This document shows positions 26,480 through 37,000 of a stretch of 64,000 nucleotides of DNA, piece by piece. The stretch covers positions 13,845,001-13,909,000 of the forward strand of contig NC_090295.1 of assembly GCF_037392515.1 (NCBI RefSeq), in the 5' to 3' direction. Source of the stretch: Haliotis asinina. Its lineage: Eukaryota > Mollusca > Gastropoda > Lepetellida > Haliotidae. The position numbers and the translations under genes were made by a program. The notes below the pieces were generated by a model. It searched no databases and was not told the origin of the DNA. It was given only the letters and a program-made list of their open reading frames with translations. Numbering within the stretch: position 1 is the first letter of the stretch; each line of letters opens with the position of its first letter.

Positions 26480-28031
26480 CAGCAACGTTTTTAGCACTTT
26501 ATTTTGGAAACGGATTTCTTGACCAAATGCCTTCACTTTACGTTTTAATGACCATCCTATTTATATCATCACTTAAACTGGCAAATGAGGGTCCCCTGCC
26601 ATTTCCTCCTACGGCCTTTACCTACTTTGTGGTATAATATCACTATCCACAAGTGTTTTGGTGTTCGCTATGAGTGACAGGAATATATGTCATGGTAGAA
26701 CGTTTCATCAAAATGTCCTGGTCGTTGGTAGGTCCCTGTAGCGCAGGGGATAGCGCGCTGGACTTCTAATCCAGAGGCCGTGGGTTCGAATCCCACCAGG
26801 GATGCAGCAACGTTTTTAGCACTTTATTTTGGAAACGGATTTTTTGACCAAATGCCTTCACTTTACGTTTTAATGACCATCCTCTTTATATCATCACTTA
26901 AACTGACAAATGAGGGTCCCCTGCCATTTCCTCCTAGGGCCTTTACCTACTTTGTGGTATAATATCACTATCCACAAGTGTTTTGGTGTTCGCTATGAGT
27001 GACAGGAATATATGGCATGGTAGAACGTTTCATCAAAATGTCCTGGTCGTTGGTAGGTCCCTGTAGCGCAGGGGATAGCGCGCTGGACTTCTAATCCAGA
27101 GGCCGTGGGTTCGAATCCCACCAGGGATGCAGCAACGTTTTTAGCACTTTATTTTGGAAACGGATTTTTTGACCAAATGCCTTCACTTTGTGTTTTAATG
27201 ACCATCCTCTTTATATCATCACTTAAACTGACAAATGAGGGTCCCCTGCCATTTCCTCCTACGGCCTTTACCTACTTTGTGGTATAATATCACTATCCAC
27301 AAGTGTTTTGGTGTTCGCTATGAGTGAAAGGAATATATGTCATGGTAGAACTTTTCATCAAAATGTCCTGGTCGTTGGTAGGTCCCTGTAGCGCAGGGGA
27401 TAGCGCGCTGGACTTCTAATCCAGAGGCCGTGGGTTCGAATCCCACCAGGGATGCAGCAACGTTTTTAGCACTTTATTTTGGAAACGGATTTTTTGACCA
27501 AATGCCTTCACTTTGTGTTTTAATGACCATCCTCTTTATGTCATCACTGACACTGACAAATGATGGTCCCCTGCCATTTCCTCCTACGGCCTTTACCTAC
27601 TTTGTGGTATAATATCACTATCCACAAGTGTTTTGGTGTTCGCTATGAGTGACAGGAATATATGGCATGGTAGAACGTTTCATCAAAATGTCCTGGTCGT
27701 TGGTAGGTCCCTGTAGCGCAGGGGATAGCGCGCTGGACTTCTAATCCAGAGGCCGTGGGTTCGAATCCCACCAGGGATGCAGCAACGTTTTTAGCACTTT
27801 ATTTTGGAAACGGATTTTTTGACCAAATGCCTTCACTTTACGTTTTAATGACCATCCTATTTATATCATCACTTAAACTGACAAATGAGGGTCCCCTGCC
27901 ATTTCCTCCTACGGCTTTTACCTACTTTGTGGTATAATATCACTATCCACAAGTGTTTTGGTGTTCACTATGAGTGAAAGGAATATATGTCATGGTAGAA
28001 CTTTTCATCAAAATGTCCTGGTCGTTGGTAG

Positions 28032-28104
28032 GTCCCTGTAGCGCAGGGGATAGCGCGCTGGACTTCTAATCCAGAGGCCGTGGGTTCGAATCACACCAGG
28101 GATG
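28032..28104 (+). pseudogene. tRNA-Arg(UCU) with T-stem mismatch C62A
   Basis: C62 to A (TCGAATCACACC) breaks the G52-C62 pair and changes the last base of the B box. Both transcription and folding are probably weakened. Confidence 0.5.
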
Positions 28105-28681
28105 CAGCGACGTTTTTAGCACTTTATTTTGGAAACGGATTTTTTGACCAAATGCCTTCACTTTACGTTTTTATGACCATCCTATTTATATCATCACTTA
28201 AACTGACAAATGAGGGTCCCCTGCCATTTCCTCCTACGGCTTTTACCTACTTTGTGGTATAATATCACTATCCACAAGTGTTTTGGTGTTCGCTATGAGT
28301 GAAAGGAATATATGTCATGGTAGAACTTTTCATCAAAATGTCCTGGTCGTTGGTAGGTCCCTGTAGCGCAGGGGATAGCGCGCTGGACTTCTAATCCAGA
28401 GGCCGTGGGTTCGAATCCCACCAGGGATGCAGCAACGTTTTTAGCACTTTATTTTGGAAACGGATTTTTTGACCAAATGCCTTCACTTTACGTTTTAATG
28501 ACCATCCTATTTATATCATCACTTAAACTGACAAATGAGGGTCCCCTGCCATTTCCTCCTACGGCCTTTACCTACATTGTGGTATAATATCACTATCCAC
28601 AAGTGTTTTGGTGTTCGCTATGAGTGACAGGAATATATGACATGGTAGAACGTTTCATCAAAATGTCCTGGTCGTTGGTAG

Positions 28682-28754
28682 GTCCCTGTAGCGCAGGGGA
28701 TAGCGCGATGGACTTCTAATCCAGAGGCCGTGGGTTCGAATCCCACCAGGGATG
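28682..28754 (+). tRNA. tRNA-Arg(UCU) variant C27A
   Basis: Same anticodon-stem change as at 23158 and 26407; this unit also has the broken TTTCT first terminator. Confidence 0.7.
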
Positions 28755-30955
28755 CAGCAACGTTTCTAGCACTTTATTTTGGAAACGGATTTTTTGACCA
28801 AATGCCTTCACTTTGTGTTTTAATGACCATCCTCTTTATGTCATCACTGACACTGACAAATGATGGTCCCCTGCCATTTCCTCCTACGGCCTTTACCTAC
28901 TTTGTGGTATAATATCACTATCCACAAGTGTTTTGGTGTTCGCTATGAGTGACAGGAATATATGGCATGGTAGAACGTTTCATCAAAATGTCCTGGCCGT
29001 TGGTAGGTCCCTGTAGCGCAGGGGATAGCGCGCTGGACTTCTAATCCAGAGGCCGTGGGTTCGAATCCCACCAGGGATGCAGCAACGTTTTTAGCACTTT
29101 ATTTTGGAAACGGATTTCTTGACCAAATGCCTTCACTTTACGTTTTAATGACCATCCTATTTATATCATCACTTAAACTGACAAATGAGGGTCCCCTGCC
29201 ATTTCCTCCTACGGCCTTTACCTACATTGTGGTATAATATCACTATCCACAAGTGTTTTGGTGTTCGCTATGAGTGACAGGAATATATGACATGGTAGAA
29301 CGTTTCATCAAAATGTCCTGGTCGTTGGTAGGTCCCTGTAGCGCAGGGGATAGCGCGCTGGACTTCTAATCCAGAGGCCGTGGGTTCGAATCCCACCAGG
29401 GATGCAGCAACGTTTCTAGCACTTTATTTTGGAAACGGATTTTTTGACCAAATGCCTTCACTTTGTGTTTTAATGACCATCCTCTTTATGTCATCACTGA
29501 CACTGACAAATGATGGTCCCCTGCCATTTCCTCCTACGGCCTTTACCTACTTTGTGGTATAATATCACTATCCACAAGTGTTTTGGTGTTCGCTATGAGT
29601 GACAGGAATATATGGCATGGTAGAACGTTTCATCAAAATGTCCTGGTCGTTGGTAGGTCCCTGTAGCGCAGGGGATAGCGCGCTGGACTTCTAATCCAGA
29701 GGCCGTGGGTTCGAATCCCACCAGGGATGCAGCAACGTTTTTAGCACTTTAGTTTGGAAACGGATTTCTTGACCAAATGCCTTCACTTTACGTTTTAATG
29801 ACCATCCTATTTATATCATCACTTAAACTGACAAATGAGGGTCCCCTGCCATTTCCTCCTACGGCTTCTACCTACTTTGTGGTATAATATCACTATCCAC
29901 AAGTGTTTTGGTGTTCGCTATCAGTGAAAGGAATATATGTCATGTTAGAACTTTTCATCAAAATGTCCTGGTCGTTGGTAGGTCCCTGTAGCGCAGGGGA
30001 TAGCGCGCTGGACTTCTAATCCAGAGGCCGTGGGTTCGAATCCCACCAGGGATGCAGCAACGTTTTTAGCACTTTAGTTTGGAAACGGATTTTTTGACCA
30101 AATGCCTTCACTTTACGTTTTAATGACCATCCTATTTATATCATCACTTAAACTGACAAATGAGGGTCCCCTGCCATTTCCTCCTACGGCCTTTACCTAC
30201 TTTGTGGTATAATATCACTATCCACAAGTGTTTTGGTGTTCGCTATGAGTGACAGGAATATATGGCATGGTAGAACGTTTCATCAAAATGTCCTGGTCGT
30301 TGGTAGGTCCCTGTAGCGCAGGGGATAGCGCGCTGGACTTCTAATCCAGAGGCCGTGGGTTCGAATCCCACCAGGGATGCAGCAACGTTTTTAGCACTTT
30401 ATTTTGGAAACGGATTTTTTGACCAAATGCCTTCACTTTACGTTTTAATGACCATCCTATTTATATCATCACTTAAACTGACAAATGATGGTCCCCTGCC
30501 ATTTCCTCCTACGGCCTTTACCTACATTGTGGTATAATATCACTATCCACAAGTGTTTTGGTGTTCGCTATGAGTGACAGGAATATATGGCATGGTAGAA
30601 CGTTTCATCAAAATGTCCTGGTCGTTGGTAGGTCCCTGTAGCGCAGGGGATAGCGCGCTGGACTTCTAATCCAGAGGCCGTGGGTTCGAATCCCACCAGG
30701 GATGCAGCAACGTTTCTAGCACTTTATTTTGGAAACGGATTTTTTGACCAATGCCTTCACTTTGTGTTTTAATGACCATCCTATTTATGTCATCACTGAC
30801 ACTGACAAATGATGGTCCCCTGCCATTTCCTCCTACGGCCTTTACCTACTTTGTGGTATAATATCACTATCCACAAGTGTTTTGGTGTTCGCTATGAGTG
30901 ACAGGAATATATGGCATGGTAGAACGTTTCATCAAAATGTCCTGGTCGTTGGTAG

Positions 30956-32328
30956 GTCCCTGTAGCGCAGGGGATAGCGCGCTGGACTTCTAATCCAGAG
31001 GCCGTGGGTTCGAATCCCACCAGGGATGCAGCAACGTTTATAGCTCTTTATTTTGGAAACGGATTTCTTGACCAAATGCCTTCACTTTACGTTTTAATGA
31101 CCATCCTATTTATATCATCACTTAAACTGACAAATGATGGTCCCCTGCCATTTCCTCCTACGGCTTTTACCTACTTTGTGGTATAATATCACTATCCACA
31201 AGTGTTTTGGTGTTCGCTATGAGTGAAAGGAATATATGTCATGGTAGAACTTTTCATCAAAATGTCCTGGTCGTTGGTAGGTCCCTGTAGCGCAGGGGAT
31301 AGCGCGCTGGACTTCTAATCCAGAGGCCGTGGGTTCGAATCCCACCAGGGATGCAGCAACGTTTTTAGCACTTTATTTTGGAAACGGATTTTTTGACCAA
31401 ATCCCTTCACTTTACGTTTTAATGACCATCCTATTTATATCATCACTTAAACTGACAAATGAGGGTCCCCTGCCATTTCCTCCTACGGCCTTTACCTACT
31501 TTGTGGTATAATATCACTATCCACAAGTGTTTTGGTGTTCGCTATGAGTGACAGGAATATATGGCATGGTAGAACGTTTCATCAAAATGTCCTGGTCGTT
31601 GGTAGGTCCCTGTAGCGCAGGGGATAGCGCGCTGGACTTCTAATCCAGAGGCCGTGGGTTCGAATCCCACCAGGGATGCAGCAACGTTTTTAGCACTTTA
31701 TTTTGGAAACGGATTTTTTGACCAAATGCCTTCACTTTACGTTTTAATGACCATCCTATTTATATCATCACTTAAACTGACAAATGATGGTCCCCTGCCA
31801 TTTCCTCCTACGTCTTTTACCTACTTTGTGGTATAATATCACTATCCACAAGTGTTTTGGTGTTCGCTATGAGTGACAGGAATATATGTCATGGTAGAAC
31901 TTTTCATCAAAATGTCCTGGTCGTTGGTAGGTCCCTGTAGCGCAGGGGATAGCGCGCTGGACTTCTAATCCAGAGGCCGTGGGTTCGAATCCCACCAGGG
32001 ATGCAGCAACGTTTTTAGCACTTTATTTTGGAAACGGATTTTTTGACCAAATGCCTTCACTTTACGTTTTAATGACCATCCTATTTATATCATCACTTAA
32101 ACTGACAAATGATGGTCCCCTGCCATTTCCTCCTACGGCCTTTACCTACATTGTGGTATAATATCACTATCCACAAGTGTTTTGGTGTTCGCTATGAGTG
32201 ACAGGAATATATGGCATGGTAGAACGTTTCATCAAAATGTCCTGGTCGTTGGTAGGTCCCTGTAGCGCAGGGGATAGCGCGCTGGACTTCTAATTCAGAG
32301 GCCGTGGGTTCGAATCCCACCAGGGATG
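30956..32328 (+). tRNA. tRNA-Arg-TCT: tRNA-Arg(UCU) copies 96-100
   Basis: Five complete copies starting at 30956, 31281, 31606, 31931 and 32256. A missing A in the spacer near 30750 gives the second -1 phase shift. The last copy (32256) has C40 to T, turning an anticodon-stem G-C pair into G:U, which is probably tolerated. The next copy is the one split by the LINE. Confidence 0.96.
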
Positions 32329-32580
32329 CAGCAACGTTTCTAGCACTTTATTTTGGAAACGGATTTTTTGACCAAATGCCTTCACTTTGTGTTTTAATGA
32401 CCATCCTCTTTATGTCATCACTGACACTGACAAATGATGGTCCCCTGCCATTTCCTCCTACGGCCTTTACCTACTTTGTGGTATAATATCACTATCCACA
32501 AGTGTTTTGGTGTTCGCTATGAGTGACAGGAATATATGGCATGGTAGAACGTTTCATCAAAATGTCCTGGTCGTTGGTAG

Positions 32581-32614
32581 GTCCCTGTAGCGCAGGGGAT
32601 AGCGCGCTGGACTT
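32581..32614 (+). pseudogene. 5' fragment of the tRNA-Arg(UCU) split by the LINE
   Basis: Nucleotides 1-34 of the tRNA remain: acceptor 5' strand, whole D arm, 5' half of the anticodon stem, and the loop up to the first anticodon base T34. The LINE follows directly. The A box is present and the B box is lost to the far side of the insert. The last 13 nt (32602-32614) are the left target-site duplication. Confidence 0.95.
32602..32614 (+). repeat. Target-site duplication, left copy
   Basis: GCGCGCTGGACTT is identical to 38251-38263. The duplication is 14 bp if the A at 32601, which also matches the last A of the tail, is counted. The staggered nicks therefore lay after tRNA nucleotide 34 on the + strand and between nucleotides 21 and 22 (or 20 and 21) on the - strand. 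Confidence 0.95.
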
Positions 32615-32838
32615 TGGGTTACCTCCCTTGAATTGGAGGTGTATGGACGGATTTACGAGAGAGTGACAAGTTTTCTCGGAGATCGTCATTTAAAGGGACG
32701 TCTGAACTTGAATTTGGTGCCCAAAGGTAGGATAACATTTACAATGTAATTGTATGTGAACCTACCTCGTTAGCAAGCACTTAGGTGCGTGCTATATACG
32801 GTCGCTGTATTGTTGACATCTTGCTGACTGGAGACAAA
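32615..32838 (+). other. LINE 5' leader with three minimal upstream ORFs
   Basis: The 224 bp hold a hairpin close to the 5' end (ACCTCC at 32621-32626 and GGAGGT at 32635-32640, 8-nt loop). They also hold three upstream ATGs: a 7-codon ORF at 32643-32666, a bare start-stop ATGTAA at 32744, and another, ATGTGA, at 32754. An internal Pol II promoter is expected for this class of element, but no promoter motif is evident. Confidence 0.7.
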
Positions 32839-33588
32839 ATGGCGGACTCCTATTCAAAAAGAAAATATCAGAAGGATTGCACAATTGAAGTTCATGTAGG
32901 AGACAACAGAGTTGTAACCGCAAGCACGCTTTGCAGTGTTTTGTTGGAATATGTATCTGATGTGTGGGCATGTGTGTTGAAAGGCACAGATTGCTTTGAT
33001 GTAACAGTCCCTGACAGCACCGAGGCAAGGATTCTTGCTGAAACAAATGACCTAGTTATAGAAGATCAGAAGATCTCATTCAGACTGCTTCAGAGTGACA
33101 GTGTAGTGGTGTCATTTCTTCATCTCCCACCGTACATCGATGATGAAGAAATAGAAAAAGTTCTCAGTAAGAGAGGAATAACTATGAAAAGTGACATCAA
33201 GCACAGAACTCTTAAAGGCACACACATTTTTGATGGTACAAGATATGTGAGGGTGGTATTTCCCCCTGAATGTAACTCATTACCGTATTCAATGGGGTTT
33301 AACACCCTGGATGGATACAGGTATTTTAGAGTTATACACAATAACCAAGAACGGTTATGCTTCAAGTGCAATTCTGGAGGTCACGTGGTGAAAGATTGTC
33401 CTAACACCAAATGTTATAAATGCAGTGGAAGTGGACACATTGCCAGAAATTGCAAAGCAGAAGAAAATCAGCAACGTAGTTGTCATATCTGTTTTCGTTC
33501 AATTGAAATCTGCAACTGTTTCTCCGATATAGAGGATGAGGAAAGGTTTAGCGATTCTGATTCGGATTTGGAGAGGGAGTTATGTTAG
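32839..33588 (+). CDS. LINE ORF1 protein, RRM-like region plus CCHC zinc knuckles
   Basis: A 249-aa nucleic-acid-binding protein of the retrotransposon, expected to coat LINE RNA in an RNP. I chose the ATG at 32839 (ACAAAATGG, good Kozak context). The frame is open 18 codons further, but only from a GTG. Residues about 88-166 look like the RRM-type fold seen in ORF1 of Tx1-like elements (VVVSFLHLPPYIDDEEIEKVL, then RYVRVVFP and YRYFRVIH strands). Two canonical C-x2-C-x4-H-x4-C knuckles follow: C174/C177/H182/C187 and C192/C195/H200/C205. A Cys-rich CHIC...CNC stretch (215-227) follows, then an acidic Ser/Asp tail. The end overlaps the next ORF by 7 nt (ATGTTAG). Family ORF1 proteins usually carry a longer charged C-terminal part, so a separate downstream ORF is unusual. 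Confidence 0.88.
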   Translation: MADSYSKRKYQKDCTIEVHVGDNRVVTASTLCSVLLEYVSDVWACVLKGTDCFDVTVPDSTEARILAETNDLVIEDQKISFRLLQSDSVVVSFLHLPPYIDDEEIEKVLSKRGITMKSDIKHRTLKGTHIFDGTRYVRVVFPPECNSLPYSMGFNTLDGYRYFRVIHNNQERLCFKCNSGGHVVKDCPNTKCYKCSGSGHIARNCKAEENQQRSCHICFRSIEICNCFSDIEDEERFSDSDSDLERELC

Positions 33589-34082
33589 CCCCAACAAAAT
33601 CCTGGGATGAGGTTCCTCTGGAACATATTTCCGCGTCAAAGGAGAATCATACAGATGGATCAGAAGAAACCAAGAGAAATAAAAAAGAAGAGTCAAAATT
33701 ACAAGGAACTGAAAAAATGGCGAAGGAAGATAATACGCAAGCAATTCCATTTGCTGAGGATATTTCTGATTGCGAGAAGGAGGACAAGGACACCACAGAC
33801 AAGAACGCTTTGCTTCAGGAGAGCCTGGACACAAGAGAAGAGGATAAAGACATTCAAAAACCAACCGGTGTATCATCTGCAAAGTGCGCAATTGCGTCGC
33901 GTAAACGTGCAAGAAGGCACAAACTGCAGCCTAAATTATCAGAGACGGTATTACAAAACAATGACTTGAAAAATAAAGTGAGAGAAAGTAAAAAAGACCA
34001 ACAAAAGAAAAAGAAAGCAGAAAAGGTCAATGACAGAAGAGAATTATCAGGTGTGTTGGAAAATGTTATGGAAACTCCATAA
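33582..34082 (+). CDS. Small Lys/Glu-rich LINE ORF between ORF1 and ORF2
   Basis: A 166-aa open frame with no domain I recognise. It is hydrophilic: acidic and lysine-rich in residues 1-95, with a nuclear-localisation-like cluster RKRARRHK at 107-114 and a lysine run KKKKAEK near 142-148. Its ATG (33582) sits in ATGTTAG, overlapping the ORF1 stop by 7 nt, and its TAA shares one base with the ORF2 ATG (TAATG). It could be a third protein made by coupled re-initiation, or the charged C-terminal part of ORF1 reached in another frame, either by programmed shifting or because this copy carries a length change near the junction. Comparison with other genomic copies would decide. Confidence 0.55.
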   Translation: MLAPTKSWDEVPLEHISASKENHTDGSEETKRNKKEESKLQGTEKMAKEDNTQAIPFAEDISDCEKEDKDTTDKNALLQESLDTREEDKDIQKPTGVSSAKCAIASRKRARRHKLQPKLSETVLQNNDLKNKVRESKKDQQKKKKAEKVNDRRELSGVLENVMETP

Positions 34083-34084
34083 TG
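34080..34084 (+). promoter_or_regulatory. TAATG stop-start overlap driving ORF2 translation
   Basis: The TAA of the small ORF and the ATG of ORF2 share one A. The same UAAUG arrangement is known from the telomeric LINE SART1, where ORF2 is made by termination and re-initiation. This overlap is why I take 34082 as the ORF2 start rather than the next in-frame ATG at 34118. Confidence 0.75.
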
Positions 34085-37000
34085 TTGCCTAGTAAGCATC
34101 TATTTCTCTTTTCTGCAATGGTCACAGTATGGTCATGGAATGTAAATGGACTCCGGGATATAGCCAAAATGCAAAATGTATTTGCACTAATTAGGAATTC
34201 TCAAGTCAATATTGCTTTTTTGCAGGAAACTTTTTGGTCGGATGAATATATAGAAAAATATAAACATTTATGGCCAGGAACTATTTTATATTCTAATGCA
34301 GAAAATAATAGAAGAGGTGTAGCTATATTAGTCTCAGATGGTTTTGAGCAAAATGTTAAGCTGCTTAGAAAAGATGAAGAAGGAAGATTAATAAAGGCTT
34401 CCCTAGCTATTGAAGATAGATCAGTTGCTTTATTAAACGTGTATGCCCCAAATGAGAGCAAAGAGAGAATAGATTTTTTCAAGAATTTGACAACATGGAT
34501 TGAGAAAGAACACATAATTTGTGCTGGGGATTTTAATGAGATATTAAATCCTTTACTTGATAAAGGCATCAACAATATATCGTTTAATATTCAAAGTAGC
34601 AATGTTTTAAACGATTTTCTCTCTGACAACAGCCTAGTTGATATATGGAGATATAAAAACTATGACAAAAAAGAATTTACCAGAATACAGTCTGTGTTAG
34701 GAAGTATGAAACAATCTAGAATTGATCTGATAATTGTTTCAAGAGATCTCATTACAAGTGCTGTAAATAGTTACATTAGATATTCCTCTGTGAGTGATCA
34801 CAGTATAGTAGCCCTCAGATTGGACTTTTCTTCAGTAGAAAGAGGTCCTGGGGTATGGATTTTTAATAATCAGCTTCTGGAAGATTTCACATTCTACTTA
34901 CGAATTATTGCATTAATAGAGGAGGCAAAACAATGCCCTTTACTTAAAACTGATCCATTGATATGGTGGGATAACTTAAAATACAAATTTAAAACATTTT
35001 CCAGACTTTATGCATCTAAGAAAAACAGGGAAGCAAAAGCTGATTATTATAAAATTCAAAATAAACTTAGAATTGAATATCATAAAATATCCTCCATTCC
35101 TGGCTATAAATCTACCGATTTACGATTATTGGAAAGTGAACTAGAGGTGTATGAGAATAATAAATGCAAGGGTGCTATTCTCAGGTCAAAAGCTCAGTGC
35201 ACGCTGGAGTCAGATAGAAACACCACTTACTTTTTGAACCTTGAAAAAAGTAAACAACAGGCTAATTCAATAAAATCACTGTACAAGGAAGATGGTACTA
35301 TAGCCAGGAATACAGAGGATATTTTAGATACTGCTCAGCAATTTTACTCATCCTTATTTACTGCTGAGCAATGTGATTTCGTAAAACAACAAAGTCTCAT
35401 TGATAATATTGGGAAAAAACTTTCTGAAGAAGAAAAACAATCATGTGACGTACCTATTTCTCAGAGTGAGCTTACAAAAGCACTCAAAGGAATGAAAAAG
35501 AATAAATCACCGGGTCCGGACGGCCTAACTGTTGAGTTTTATTTAAAGTTTTGGAATATTTTATGTCCCTTCTTTTTAGAAGTTGTAGATGGTATATACA
35601 AAGAGCAGAATCTTTCTCGCTCCATGAAAAAGAGTATTATTAGTTTATTTTATAAAAAGAAAGGTGACAAAAGGGACATTAAGTGTTACAGACCTATCTC
35701 ATTGATTAATGTAGACTCTAAGCTCATTTCTAGAGTGTTGTCGTTGAGATTGAGAAATGTGATGGCTTCAGTTGTCTCCCCTGAACAATCTTGTTGCATA
35801 CCAGGAAGAGACATAGCCAGTAACCTACATTCTGTTAGAGATGTCATTGATGTTGTCAGTAATCATAATGATGACTCCTATCTCATTAAAATAGATCAAG
35901 AAAAAGCCTTTGATAGGGTATCGCACCAATATTTATTTCAAATTCTTAGGAAATTTAACTTTGGAGATTTTTTCATTTCATGGATTAAGATCCTATATAC
36001 TGATATAAAGAGTTCTGTGAAATACAATGGTCATTTGACACCATACTTCACTTTAACTCGTGGAGTTAGGCAGGGGGATCCAATGAGCTCTATGCTATAT
36101 GTGTTGGTGTCAGAGCCACTGAATTTAATAATAAAAAACAATCCTGATATTCATGGAATTAACATCAGTAATGATATTAATTCTTTGATATACCAACATG
36201 CTGATGACACAACAGTTACTGTCTCAGATGTTAACTCTGTCCTTGAAACATTTAGTACAGTTAACTTCTATTGTGAGGCAACGGGTGCAAAAATCAATAT
36301 TGAAAAATCGGAAATTTTGTTATTGGGTAAAACAAGGTTTAGAGATTTTTCAATCAACATTCCGGTTAAAGTGAAAAGAGATTGTATAGAAGTATTGGGC
36401 ATTTATTTCGGCATCGACAAAGCGATGTGTGAAACTTTAAACTGGAGGAAGAAAATGGACAAAATACAAGCACTGTTAAATTCATGGCTGCGTAGACAGT
36501 TAACCTTACAAGGCAGAGCCATTGTTATTAATATCCTTATGAGCTCTCGTTTGTGGTATATGTTCACTGTACTACCTGTTCCATATTGGGTGGAGAATAA
36601 ATTTACACAAATGTTTAGAGACTTTTTATGGCATAACAAACCTGCCAAAATAGCACACGGTACATGCATTGGTGTTTGTTTAGATGGAGGTCTTAATATA
36701 CCAGATTTACGTTTAAAAAAATATGCTTTAAGGCTGAAATTACTGAGAGCCTATGTCAATTGTCAGCTCAGTTGTATTTGGAAACAAACATTTGTATATT
36801 TTATGTCACATCTTCTGAAAATGAACTTAGGAATTGATGCTTTAAGCCTTGAATATGATAAAGCCTATTTACAGAATATAAGTCCATTTTATGCAGAGTT
36901 ACTAGCTGCATGGAATGAATTGAATGAAGGAAAAAGACCATTACTTAAAAAGGTAGATGATATCATGAATCAGCCAATATTTAAGAATCCATTGATTACA

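Larger units (their letters stand above)
24457..30704 (+). tRNA. tRNA-Arg-TCT: tRNA-Arg(UCU) copies 76-95
   Basis: Twenty complete copies starting at 24457+325n for n=0 to 19 (the last at 30632). The phase shifts by -1 relative to the preceding block because one G of the spacer is missing near 24440, 17 nt upstream of the first tRNA here. The tRNA bodies are mainly consensus. Confidence 0.96.
1..32614 (+). repeat. Left block of 325-bp tRNA-Arg(UCU) tandem satellite
   Basis: About 100 direct repeats of a 325-bp unit, all in the same orientation, with the window opening inside a spacer. Each unit is a 73-nt tRNA gene plus a 252-nt spacer. Copies differ by scattered substitutions; the only length changes are 1-bp deletions near 24440 and 30750. 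Diagnostic spacer sites form two main haplotypes. One has ACG, then CTATTTATATC, ACTTAAACTG and ATGAGG. The other has GTG, then CTCTTTATGTC, ACTGACACTG and ATGATGG. A third variant (GTTTCAATG with CTTGATG) is confined to roughly the first 10.4 kb. The array continues past the left edge, so its full size is unknown. Confidence 0.98.

Noticed and set aside
1-32614. CRISPR array
   Set aside because: The repeat is 325 bp, contains a tRNA, and has no unique spacers or cas genes. The window is eukaryotic.
32615-32760. HDV-like ribozyme at the LINE 5' end
   Set aside because: There is a hairpin near the 5' end, but I could not find the nested pairing an HDV fold needs.
32785-32838. GTG-started extension of LINE ORF1 by 18 codons
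   Set aside because: GTG is not a normal eukaryotic start here, and the ATG at 32839 has a good context.
33607-33969. 120-codon + strand frame and several minus-strand frames inside the LINE
   Set aside because: Low-complexity shadows of the real LINE ORFs in other frames, with no recognisable motif.
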